In this document: piece by piece, positions 41,976 to 50,035 of the stretch | Numbering within the stretch: the stretch's first letter is position 1 | Layout of the letters: every line of letters begins with the position of its first letter | DNA from: Lacicoccus halitifaciens | Lineage (GTDB): Bacteria; Bacillota; Bacilli; Staphylococcales; Salinicoccaceae | Assembly (NCBI RefSeq): GCF_040544485.1 | Contig: NZ_JBDZDV010000008.1 | Span: 99,179 to 163,178 of the forward strand | Length of the DNA: 64,000 nt | Direction: 5' to 3' | The notes under the pieces: generated by a model | Told to the model about the DNA's origin: nothing | Database searches by the model: none | The model's input: only the letters and a program-made list of their open reading frames with translations | Made by a program: the position numbers and the translations under genes

Positions 41976-44567
41976 TTAAACCGTTTCGAATTTCAGTTCG
42001 CCGTCCGCAAAGTCGACTTTGAAGTTCTGCCCTTCAACGAGGTCGCTTTCGATCATTTTACGTGCGAGCGGCGTTTCAATATGACGCTGTATGAAGCGTT
42101 TGAGCGGCCTTGCGCCGAATTGCGGCTCATACGATTCATCGGCGATCCATTTTTTGGCGGCCTCCGTCACTTCCACGCTCATGTGCTGTGATTCGAGCCT
42201 GCGGTTCAGTTCAGAGACGAGCTTATCGACGATCATCGTCATATTGTCCCGTGACAGCGGGCTGAACATCACGATGTCATCCATACGGTTGATGATTTCA
42301 GGCTTGAAATGCATATGCACTTCGCCCATCACCGTATTTTTGACGTCCTCCGTCAGCTCGCCTTCGTTTTCGACGGCGTCAAGCAGATGGCCGGAGCCGA
42401 TGTTCGACGTCATGATGATGATCGTATTCCTGAAATCGACCGAGCGGCCCTTCGAATCCGTGAGGCGCCCTTCGTCCAGCAGCTGCAGGAGGATGTTGAA
42501 CACATCGCTGTGCGCCTTCTCCACCTCATCCAGCAGGATGACCGAATACGGCTGGCGGCGGATGGCTTCCGTCAGCTGTCCGCCCTCCTCATGGCCGACG
42601 TATCCCGGCGGCGCACCGATCAAGCGTGACACCGCATGCTTCTCCATGTATTCACTCATATCGATGCGGATCATATGCTTCTCGGAGTCGAACATCGTCG
42701 CGGCAAGCGTCTTCGCAAGTTCCGTCTTGCCGACACCCGTCGGTCCGAGGAATAAAAAGCTCCCGATTGGACGGTCCGGATCCTTGATGCCAGCCCGTGC
42801 ACGGATGACTGCATCGGCAACGAGGTCGACGGCCTCATCCTGGCCGACCACCCGTTCATGCAGAATATCCGAGAGTTTCAGCAGCTTATCTTTTTCAGTC
42901 TCGACCAGCTTGCTCACCGGTATGCCGGTCCACTGGCTGACGATATAGCCGATCTCATCCTCGGTCACCACTTCACGGATGATGCGGTTCTCACCGGCGC
43001 TCGCCTCCTGAAGGTTCGCTTCATACTCGGCGAGCTCCTTTTCAAGCTGCGGCAGGCGGCCGTGCCTGAGCTCGGCTGCACGCTCTAGTTCATAGTTGTT
43101 CTCCGCTTCTTCGAGCTCCTGGCGTGCCTTGTCCACTTCGGCACGCTTTTCGTTCACACGGTTGATCTGCTCTTTTTCCTTTTCGACGCGCTGGGCCAGG
43201 CTGCCCTGCGCTTCACGCGCTTCCGCAAGCTCCTTCTGCAGTTCGTCAAGGCGCAGGCGCGATACTGAATCCTCTTCATTCTTCAATGCCTGCTCCTCGA
43301 TTTCAAGCTGCATGACGCGGCGGTTGATCTGGTCCAGTTCAGTCGGGTTCGAGCCCATCTCCGTGCGGATCGTCGCGCTCGCCTGGTCCATCAGGTCGAT
43401 CGCCTTGTCCGGCAGGAACCTGTCCGTGATGTAACGGTCCGATAATTCCGCAGCGGCAACGAGTGCACGGTCGGTGATCCTCACACCATGGTGCACTTCG
43501 TAGCGCTCCTTCAGTCCGCGCAGTATGGAGATCGTATCCTCGACATCCGGCTCGGGCACCTGCACCTTCTGGAAGCGGCGCTCGAGTGCGGAGTCCTTCT
43601 CGATATATTCACGGTATTCATTCAATGTCGTTGCACCGATGCAGTGCAGCTCACCGCGTGCAAGCATCGGCTTCAGCATGTTGCCTGCATCCATGGCACC
43701 TTCCGTCTTGCCGGCACCGACAAGCATATGGATCTCATCGATGAACAGGATGATCTGCCCGTCCGACTCCTTCACTTCCTTCAGCACCGCCTTCAGGCGC
43801 TCCTCGAATTCCCCGCGGTATTTCGCCCCTGCGACGAGTGCGGAGAGGTCCAGTTCGAATAAAGTCTTATCCTTCAGGCTGTCCGGCACGTCACGCCGCA
43901 CGATCCGCTGCGCCAGGCCTTCGACGATCGCCGTCTTCCCGACACCCGGCTCCCCGATCAGGACGGGGTTGTTCTTCCTTTTACGGCTGAGTATCCGCAC
44001 CGCGTTCCTGATTTCCTCATCACGGCCTATGACAGGGTCGACATTCCCCTGCCTGACCTCCTCGACCAGATCGCGGCCGTATTTTTCCAAAACTTCATAC
44101 TGCACTTCAGGATTTTGTGTTGTCACATTATTCCCTCCTCTGACTTTATCGATCACTTCTTTGACGATGTCTTTTTTATTTCCGACGGCTTCTTTCATGA
44201 TTGTTTCATTTTCAATTGCGGCAAGCAGCATATGCTCCTGGGAGATGAAGGCATCCCCCATTTCGGACATGTACTTCTCGGCACGGTTCACGATTGCCGT
44301 GAAGCCGTTCGACATATACTGCCCGTACTGCACATTTTCGCCGGTCACCACGTTATATTTTTCAAGTTTTTCATCATATTCCCGGATCAGTGCATCCACA
44401 TCGACATTGACGCGCTCCAATATATCGCGGGCCATGCTGTCGTCGATTGAAAGCATCGCCTTCACCACCGCTTCGGCCTCTATCGACTGAAGCTTGAGGT
44501 CGATCGATATGCTCTGGGCACGTTCGATGATCGACTGCACCTGATAGGTCATCTTGTTGATATCCAT
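41976..44567 (-). CDS. clpB: ATP-dependent disaggregase ClpB
   Basis: This 863-residue Hsp100 protein rescues aggregated proteins together with DnaK. It has an N domain (residues 1-145), Walker A GEPGVGKT at 205-212, the long M-domain coiled coil (about residues 400-515) that distinguishes ClpB from ClpC, a second Walker A GPTGVGKT near residue 605, and a C-terminal D2 domain. The ATG at 44567 follows GAGGTGACGG; the GTG nine bases upstream lies in that site. A perfect CtsR box covers the start of transcription. It is monocistronic. Confidence 0.97.
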   Translation of the reverse strand: MDINKMTYQVQSIIERAQSISIDLKLQSIEAEAVVKAMLSIDDSMARDILERVNVDVDALIREYDEKLEKYNVVTGENVQYGQYMSNGFTAIVNRAEKYMSEMGDAFISQEHMLLAAIENETIMKEAVGNKKDIVKEVIDKVRGGNNVTTQNPEVQYEVLEKYGRDLVEEVRQGNVDPVIGRDEEIRNAVRILSRKRKNNPVLIGEPGVGKTAIVEGLAQRIVRRDVPDSLKDKTLFELDLSALVAGAKYRGEFEERLKAVLKEVKESDGQIILFIDEIHMLVGAGKTEGAMDAGNMLKPMLARGELHCIGATTLNEYREYIEKDSALERRFQKVQVPEPDVEDTISILRGLKERYEVHHGVRITDRALVAAAELSDRYITDRFLPDKAIDLMDQASATIRTEMGSNPTELDQINRRVMQLEIEEQALKNEEDSVSRLRLDELQKELAEAREAQGSLAQRVEKEKEQINRVNEKRAEVDKARQELEEAENNYELERAAELRHGRLPQLEKELAEYEANLQEASAGENRIIREVVTEDEIGYIVSQWTGIPVSKLVETEKDKLLKLSDILHERVVGQDEAVDLVADAVIRARAGIKDPDRPIGSFLFLGPTGVGKTELAKTLAATMFDSEKHMIRIDMSEYMEKHAVSRLIGAPPGYVGHEEGGQLTEAIRRQPYSVILLDEVEKAHSDVFNILLQLLDEGRLTDSKGRSVDFRNTIIIMTSNIGSGHLLDAVENEGELTEDVKNTVMGEVHMHFKPEIINRMDDIVMFSPLSRDNMTMIVDKLVSELNRRLESQHMSVEVTEAAKKWIADESYEPQFGARPLKRFIQRHIETPLARKMIESDLVEGQNFKVDFADGELKFETV

Positions 44568-44594
44568 TACCGTCACCTCGCATGATTTTTAGAG

Positions 44595-44647
44595 TTTGAC
44601 CTTTTTTGACCATAGTTCAATTATACTACTTTTTACCCTTATTTCAA
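44595..44647 (-). promoter_or_regulatory. clpB promoter with CtsR operator
   Basis: On the minus strand -35 TTGAAA (44642-44647), a 16-base spacer and -10 TATAAT (44620-44625) are followed by the direct repeat GGTCAAA-AAA-GGTCAAA (44595-44611). That repeat matches the CtsR heptad consensus exactly and covers the transcription start. Heat-shock derepression is expected. ctsR itself is not in the window. Confidence 0.92.
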
Positions 44648-44712
44648 GTTATTTATCGCATTTGGAAGACTTTTATTTTATACTGAAGTTTAGATTTTAG
44701 GAGGCTTGGAGA

Positions 44713-45537
44713 ATGGAAATATGGGAACTCATCAAATACTTGTTTTTAGGTCTGCTTCAGGGGTTCACTGAACCGATTCCGGTATCATCCAGCGGTCACC
44801 TTGTGATTGTCCGGGAGATTTTCGGGATTGAAGCGCAGGGATTGTCTTTTGAAATATTTTTGAACACTGCTTCACTGCTTGCTGTCTTATTCATTTACAG
44901 ATATGATATTTTATCCATTCTTGGAAACTTGAGCCGGTTTTTATTCCGGGGCTCAAGGGACGCGGATGCGGTAGATGACGCGAAGTATACGATGTACCTG
45001 CTCATCGCGACGATTCCGGTCGGCATTATGGGAATTCTGCTCAAGGATGTGATCGGGGACAATATCTCTGTCGGATTCGTCGGGCTGATGCTCCTTGTGA
45101 CGGGTCTTGCACTGTGGTTCATCAAAAATAAACGCGGCGAGAAGCGCGACGGGGAACTCACCGTCAAGGATTCGATCATCGTCGGACTCGCCCAGGTGGT
45201 CGCACTCACGCCGGGCGTCAGCCGGAGCGGTGCCGCACTCGTCGGTGCGATGGCCGTCGGGCTGAACCAGAAGAACGCACTCCGGTTCGTCTTCCTGCTG
45301 TACATACCCGTATCACTCGGTACTGCGCTGATCGGCATACCCGACATCGTGAACGACCCGAACATTGATACGCTGTGGATCGGCTATCTGCTCGCATTCG
45401 TTGCGTCGGTCATTGCGACTTATTTTGCGCTGAGATGGCTGCAGGGCGTCATGGAGCGCGGCAACCTGGTCATATTCTCGTACTATTGCTTTACGATCGG
45501 GTCGCTCTCGATCCTTTACCAGCTGTTCATCGCATAA
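44713..45537 (+). CDS. uppP: Undecaprenyl-diphosphate phosphatase (BacA/UppP)
   Basis: This 274-residue membrane phosphatase recycles undecaprenyl pyrophosphate, the wall-precursor carrier, and gives bacitracin tolerance. It has both family motifs: EPIPVSSSGHLVI near residue 20 and PGVSRSGAALVGAM near residue 165. About eight hydrophobic segments are visible. The start ATG follows TTAGGAGGCTTGG. It is divergent from clpB and 14 bases upstream of pcp, so the two are probably cotranscribed. Confidence 0.95.
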   Translation: MEIWELIKYLFLGLLQGFTEPIPVSSSGHLVIVREIFGIEAQGLSFEIFLNTASLLAVLFIYRYDILSILGNLSRFLFRGSRDADAVDDAKYTMYLLIATIPVGIMGILLKDVIGDNISVGFVGLMLLVTGLALWFIKNKRGEKRDGELTVKDSIIVGLAQVVALTPGVSRSGAALVGAMAVGLNQKNALRFVFLLYIPVSLGTALIGIPDIVNDPNIDTLWIGYLLAFVASVIATYFALRWLQGVMERGNLVIFSYYCFTIGSLSILYQLFIA

Positions 45538-45551
45538 GGAAGTGAATTTGT

Positions 45552-46193
45552 ATGAAGATACTCATCACCGGTTTTGAACCGTTCGGCGGGGAGTCCATCA
45601 ACCCGGCGCTTGAAGCCGTGAAGCGGCTGCCGGATGAAATTGAAGGTATGGAAATAAAGAAAACCGAAATACCGACGATCTTCCACCGGTCGGCTGAAGT
45701 CATGCGCAGTTTGTTGGTTGATGGCGCGTTCGACTGCGTGATCGCGGTCGGCCAGGCCGGCGGGCGCAGTGAAATCTGCGTCGAGCGGGTCGGCATCAAC
45801 ATTGATGATGCCCGGATCCCTGATAATGCCGGCAGGCAGCCCATCGATGAAACGATACAGCCCGGCGGTGCTGCGGCGTATTTTTCTAATCTGCCGGTGA
45901 AGCGGATGGTTGCTGCGGTGGCGGATGCGGGCGTGCCCGCCCGGCTGTCGAACACCGCCGGTACATTCGTCTGCAACCATGTCCTGTATCAGCTCGGATT
46001 CATGGCGGAGGAAGAATTTCCCGGATTGAAGTATGGCTTCATCCACGTGCCGTTTATTCCGGAGCAGGTTGATGATAGAGAGGGTGTGCCGTCGATGCCG
46101 CTTGAAGATATCGTTACGGGTTTGAGCGCTGCAGTCCGCGCGCTTTCTGAAGGTGATGAAGATATCACCCGCCCGATGGGCGAGCTGCATTGA
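45552..46193 (+). CDS. pcp: Pyroglutamyl-peptidase I
   Basis: This 213-residue cysteine peptidase removes N-terminal pyroglutamate. It starts with the family sequence ITGFEPFGG, and the catalytic triad is E78 (VERVGINIDD), C141 (GTFVCNH) and H165 (FIHVPFIP). The start ATG follows AAGGAAGTG right after uppP. It ends with a strong terminator next to repeat array 4. Confidence 0.96.
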   Translation: MKILITGFEPFGGESINPALEAVKRLPDEIEGMEIKKTEIPTIFHRSAEVMRSLLVDGAFDCVIAVGQAGGRSEICVERVGINIDDARIPDNAGRQPIDETIQPGGAAAYFSNLPVKRMVAAVADAGVPARLSNTAGTFVCNHVLYQLGFMAEEEFPGLKYGFIHVPFIPEQVDDREGVPSMPLEDIVTGLSAAVRALSEGDEDITRPMGELH

Positions 46194-46200
46194 TCTTGAA

Positions 46201-46229
46201 ACAGGCGACTGATGTCGCCTGTTTTTTTA
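46201..46229 (+). terminator. Intrinsic terminator of uppP-pcp
   Basis: ACAGGCGAC-TGAT-GTCGCCTGT followed by a T run. Confidence 0.93.
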
Positions 46230-46235
46230 TGTATG

Positions 46236-46320
46236 TATCAACTTCTGTTTGGCCGATGGGAGCCGTCTATCGCTCAATCAACCAATCCAGTGAGCGATAG
46301 AACCGCTCCCCGCTTAATCA
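46236..46320. repeat. Intergenic array 4: remnant with one partial B unit and one B' unit
   Basis: A truncated B unit ends TTGGCCGATGGGAGCCGTC. A full 41-bp B' unit follows at 46268-46308, with arms ATCGCTCA and TGAGCGAT, then decayed sequence (CCGCTTAATCAC). It lies between the facing terminators of pcp and the SufT-like gene, the same context as the longer arrays. Confidence 0.85.
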
Positions 46321-46351
46321 CACCCGCCAATAATTACTCCACAAAACAAAA

Positions 46352-46371
46352 AACCGCCCTCCCGGGCGGTT
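46352..46371 (-). terminator. Intrinsic terminator of the SufT-like gene
   Basis: AACCGCCC-TCCC-GGGCGGTT with a run of As on the plus-strand left (Ts for minus-strand transcription). Confidence 0.9.
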
Positions 46372-46385
46372 CATAAATCCATTAT

Positions 46386-46694
46386 TTAGCTGACGCCGAG
46401 TGCAATTTTTGCATAGCGGCTCATTTTATCTTTGTCCCAAGGCGGGTTCCAGACGATGTTCACTTCAGTATCCTTAACTTCCGGCAGTTCTGCCAGTGCC
46501 TGCTTAACGCTGTCCACGATCTGCGGTCCCATCGGGCAGCCCATTGAAGTCAATGTCATTTCAACACCTGCGTTGCCGTCTTCGTCAAGGTGCACACCGT
46601 AGACGAGGCCGAGGTTGACGATATCTATGCCGAGTTCAGGGTCAATCACGTTTTCCAACGCGCCCATCATGCTTTCTTCCATTTCTTTATCCAT
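46386..46694 (-). CDS. MIP18/DUF59-family iron-sulfur assembly protein (SufT-like)
   Basis: This 102-residue protein has the DUF59 core: VIDPELGIDIVNLGLVYGV near residue 16, the single Cys of TSMGCPMG near residue 53, and VWNPPWDKDKMS near residue 82. Family members help mature Fe-S proteins. In staphylococci SufT-type proteins matter when Fe-S demand is high. The start ATG follows AAAGGAGTGAG. It is a single gene. Confidence 0.9.
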   Translation of the reverse strand: MDKEMEESMMGALENVIDPELGIDIVNLGLVYGVHLDEDGNAGVEMTLTSMGCPMGPQIVDSVKQALAELPEVKDTEVNIVWNPPWDKDKMSRYAKIALGVS

Positions 46695-46803
46695 TCATCT
46701 CACTCCTTTAGAGTTTTAGTTACGTATATCATAACAAATTATTAACAAGGTTTAAATATAAATGCTATCATGGAATTGTGAACTTTTATAGAGGAGCAGA
46801 ATT

Positions 46804-47616
46804 ATGGAGAAGCATTTGATATGTTTGGATTTAGACGGCACACTACTTACGGATGATAAAAGCATCAGTCCGTATACAAAAGAAGTTTTAAATACATTGA
46901 AAAATAAAGGGCATGAGCTGATGATCTCGACCGGCAGACCTTACCGTGCGAGCGAGCCCTATTATACAGAACTCGGCATGGACACACCGATCGTCAATTT
47001 CAACGGTGCTTTCGTCCACCATCCGCATGATTTCAATTTCAGGACGGTGCATGAGGAACTCGACCTTGAAGTCGCGATTGAAATCGCAAGGAGGATCCCG
47101 GCCCTCAATATACAAAACGTCATCGCGGAAATAAAGGACACGGTCTACCTTCATTATCATGACGAAGTTTTATTTGACGCGTTCAGCATGGGGGAGCCGG
47201 TCGTCAAGGTCGGTGAGCTGACCCAGACGATGGAGGAAGGGCCGACGACGATCCTGATACAGGCGGAGGAAAAAGAGATACCCGCAATCAGGCAGGAACT
47301 CGACGACCTGTTCGCCGAGGCGATCGAGCACAGGCGCTGGGGTGCACCCTACCCGGTTCTTGAGATCATCAAAAAAGGGATCAACAAGGCGGTCGGCGTG
47401 GATTATGCGCGCGGCTACCTGGGAATCGACCGCAGGAATACCATCGCCTTCGGGGATGAGGACAATGATACGGAGATGCTCCAGTATGTGGCACATGGTG
47501 TTGCCATGAACAATGCCATCGACGACATCAAAAGTGTGGCGGATTACGTCACAGATTCAAATAATGATGATGGAGTCGGAAAATTTCTGGCTGATTATTT
47601 CAGCCTGAAGATATAA
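46804..47616 (+). CDS. HAD-superfamily Cof-type phosphatase
   Basis: This 270-residue hydrolase has motif I DLDGTLLTDD (residues about 9-18), motif II STGRP near residue 42, a Cof-type cap, and motifs III/IV around INKAVG and FGDEDNDTEML near residue 218. Such enzymes dephosphorylate sugar phosphates, nucleotides or cofactors; the substrate is not predictable. The start ATG follows AGAGGAG. It leads a three-gene plus-strand run with degV and cdr. Confidence 0.92.
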   Translation: MEKHLICLDLDGTLLTDDKSISPYTKEVLNTLKNKGHELMISTGRPYRASEPYYTELGMDTPIVNFNGAFVHHPHDFNFRTVHEELDLEVAIEIARRIPALNIQNVIAEIKDTVYLHYHDEVLFDAFSMGEPVVKVGELTQTMEEGPTTILIQAEEKEIPAIRQELDDLFAEAIEHRRWGAPYPVLEIIKKGINKAVGVDYARGYLGIDRRNTIAFGDEDNDTEMLQYVAHGVAMNNAIDDIKSVADYVTDSNNDDGVGKFLADYFSLKI

Positions 47617-47636
47617 ATCCAGGAGGTTGATACATT

Positions 47637-48479
47637 ATGAAACTATTTGCCGACAGCTGTTCGGACATGACACTCGAGGAAACAAAACGGAGAGGGATCG
47701 AAGTGCTGCCGCTGACGATCACCATCGATGACGAAAACTACAGGGACCAGCTCGACATCTCAAGCGAAGAAGTGCTGCAGGCGATCAGGGACGGTAAAAG
47801 ACCGACGACTTCCCAGGCGAACCCTGAAAATTTCGTGGAAAAATTCACGCCTTATGTGGAAAAGGGGGAATCGATATTATATATCGCCTTTTCAAGTGAA
47901 TTATCCGGCACTTACCAGAGTGCGGTCATCGCTAAGGATACCATCATGGATGAATATCCCGAGGCGGACATCACACTGATCGATACGAAAGCGGCGAGCT
48001 ACGGCCTCGGCATGATCGTCGAGCGGGCAAGCGATGATATCCAGAACGGCTTATCGAAAGAGGATGTCATTGAAAATGTCAAAAAGAATGTCAGGAACAT
48101 CCGTCATTTCTTCACTGTAAATGACCTGGATTATCTTGCTCAGGGCGGCAGGCTTTCCAAGGGGAGTGCCTTCCTCGGCGGGCTCCTGAACATCAAGCCG
48201 CTGCTTCATATGGAAGACGGGAAACTGGTGCCGCTCGAGAAACACCGCGGCATAAAAAAGGTCTTCAGCAGCATGGTCAATCACCTGAATGAAGACAACG
48301 TCAAAGGCAGGGCGCACATCGTCCATGCGAATGCGCTCGAAAGTGCAGAACAGTTGAAAGAGAAGCTGCTCGCCGAGACCGGGCTTGAAGAAGTCAACAT
48401 CAGCATGATCGGCCCGACGATTTCAAGCCATACCGGCAACGGTACAGTGGCGTTGTTTTATTTCAACGAAGGGGTGTAG
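47637..48479 (+). CDS. DegV-family fatty-acid-binding protein
   Basis: This 280-residue protein has DegV (FakB-like) features: ADSCSDM at residues 5-11, PTTSQANPENF near residue 58, SSELSGTYQSA near residue 86 and the C-terminal GPTISSHTGNGTVALF. DegV proteins hold a fatty acid that FakA phosphorylates to acyl phosphate for phospholipid synthesis. It lies 20 bases after the HAD gene and 3 bases before cdr. Confidence 0.93.
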   Translation: MKLFADSCSDMTLEETKRRGIEVLPLTITIDDENYRDQLDISSEEVLQAIRDGKRPTTSQANPENFVEKFTPYVEKGESILYIAFSSELSGTYQSAVIAKDTIMDEYPEADITLIDTKAASYGLGMIVERASDDIQNGLSKEDVIENVKKNVRNIRHFFTVNDLDYLAQGGRLSKGSAFLGGLLNIKPLLHMEDGKLVPLEKHRGIKKVFSSMVNHLNEDNVKGRAHIVHANALESAEQLKEKLLAETGLEEVNISMIGPTISSHTGNGTVALFYFNEGV

Positions 48480-48482
48480 GAA

Positions 48483-49829
48483 ATGGGTAAAACCGTTGTT
48501 GTGGGCGGCGTTGCAGGAGGCGCCACGGCCGCATCACAGCTGAGGCGCCTCAATCCGGAGTGTGAGATTGTCATCTTTGAAAAAGACCGCGATATCAGTT
48601 TTGCCAACTGCGGCCTGCCCTACCACATCGGCGGTGAAGTGGCAAAACGCAGCCAGCTGATTGCGGCCACTCCCGAAAGCTTCGGCAAAAAGGATGTCAC
48701 TGTCCGTACTTATCATGAAGTCATTGAAGTGAATACTTCCGAAAACTTCGTCACCGTCAAAAATCTGAAGTCCGGTGAGATTTTCGAAGAATCATATGAC
48801 CATCTGGTCCTCTCCCCGGGCGGCAGGCCGCGGATCGTCCCGGCGCTTGCCGGCGTCCCGGAAAACCATGTCCTCCACACGCTTGAAGATATGGATAAAA
48901 TCATGAAGTATATCGATGATGAAGGTATACAGGAAGTGGTCGTCGTCGGTTCCGGGTTCATCGGCATGGAAGTGACGGAAAACTTGAGGATGCGTGACAT
49001 CGATGTCACACTCGTCCACAGGAACGGCCACCTTTACGGCCATATCGAAGAGGAGATGGCCGCCGTCCTACAGCAGACGCTTGAAGACCACGGGGTCACT
49101 TTGAAGATGAATTCCGAAATCGACCGCGTCGCCGATGGATATGCCCATCTGACGACGAATGAAAAAATACCGGCCCCGATGATCATCCAGGGCATCGGCC
49201 TGACGCTGAATACCGAGTTTTTAAGGGATTCCGGGGTGGACGTCACCGACCGCGGCCTCATCCCGGTGAATGAATACGGGCAGACCAATATTGAGAATGT
49301 CTACGCCCTCGGTGACATCATGGAGACGAACTACCTGCACGCACCGGAAATACGTGCCAACATCAAGCTTGCATGGCCCGCACACCGCATGGCCTACACG
49401 ATTGCAAACCATATCCACGGTGAGTATGACGTGAAGTTTGAAGGCCTGCTCGGCACGAACATCATGCGGCTCTTCGAATATGAAATCGGCGCAATAGGAC
49501 TCGAGCGGAAAGACGTCCGTGGCATTGAGCATTTCGTCATCGATAACCAGCAGAATTTCAAGGCAGGTTATATGGAAGGCGCATCGAAGATCCGGATTAA
49601 AATGTATGTCGGTAACGACGGCACGATCTTAAGGGCAGCGATGATTTCAAAGAGCGGCGTCGACAAGCGGCTCGATACCCTCGCCGCCCACATCCGGGCC
49701 GGCGGAAAAGCGCAGGACCTCATCAATATCGAAGTCGCATATTCCCCGCCGTTCTCGAGCCCGAAAAGCGACTTGAACATGGTCGGTTACAAAGCGATCG
49801 AAGAGATGAAAAAGCGCGGATTATACTGA
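48483..49829 (+). CDS. cdr: Coenzyme A disulfide reductase
   Basis: This 448-residue flavoenzyme keeps CoA reduced using NADPH. It has an N-terminal FAD motif GGVAGGATAAS (residues 8-18), the single active-site Cys C43 in SFANCGLPYH, the NAD(P) motif VVGSGFIGMEV near residue 155, and the C-terminal pair of tyrosines region. CoA is the main low-molecular thiol in staphylococci. It lies 3 bases after degV and closes the run at a terminator next to repeat array 6. Confidence 0.95.
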   Translation: MGKTVVVGGVAGGATAASQLRRLNPECEIVIFEKDRDISFANCGLPYHIGGEVAKRSQLIAATPESFGKKDVTVRTYHEVIEVNTSENFVTVKNLKSGEIFEESYDHLVLSPGGRPRIVPALAGVPENHVLHTLEDMDKIMKYIDDEGIQEVVVVGSGFIGMEVTENLRMRDIDVTLVHRNGHLYGHIEEEMAAVLQQTLEDHGVTLKMNSEIDRVADGYAHLTTNEKIPAPMIIQGIGLTLNTEFLRDSGVDVTDRGLIPVNEYGQTNIENVYALGDIMETNYLHAPEIRANIKLAWPAHRMAYTIANHIHGEYDVKFEGLLGTNIMRLFEYEIGAIGLERKDVRGIEHFVIDNQQNFKAGYMEGASKIRIKMYVGNDGTILRAAMISKSGVDKRLDTLAAHIRAGGKAQDLINIEVAYSPPFSSPKSDLNMVGYKAIEEMKKRGLY

Positions 49830-49838
49830 GAATAAAGG

Positions 49839-49868
49839 ACCACGGCCCTGGATGGGTCGTGGTTTTTT
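49839..49868 (+). terminator. Intrinsic terminator of cdr
   Basis: ACCACG-G-CCC and GGG-T-CGTGGT arms around TGGAT, followed by six Ts. Confidence 0.88.
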
Positions 49869-49881
49869 GTGCGCCCGGGTG

Positions 49882-50000
49882 CTTTTCCGATTTGCGCCGC
49901 TTTTTATTCCCCTGCAAATCGGATTCGGAATACTTTTCCGATCTGCGCCGCTTTTTATCCCTCTTCAAATCGGATTCCGCGAACATCCTCCCCCTACAAA
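49882..50000. repeat. Intergenic tandem array 6: two 51-bp units with CCGATTTGC/GCAAATCGG arms
   Basis: Units start at 49882 and 49933, exactly 51 bp apart, each with CTTTTCCGAT, TGCGCCGCTTTTTAT and AAATCGGATTC. In the first unit CCGATTTGC and GCAAATCGG form a perfect 9-bp stem around 18 bases; in the second the stem is partly decayed. A degenerate third piece ends near 50000. The array lies between the facing terminators of cdr and the amylase-fold gene. Confidence 0.85.
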
Positions 50001-50007
50001 TCAAAAA

Positions 50008-50029
50008 GAACCCCGGTCCCCCGGGGTTC
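50008..50029 (-). terminator. Intrinsic terminator of the amylase-fold gene
   Basis: GAACCCCGG-TCCC-CCGGGGTTC with AAAAA on the plus-strand left (Ts for minus-strand transcription). Confidence 0.9.
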
Positions 50030-50035
50030 AGTCAT

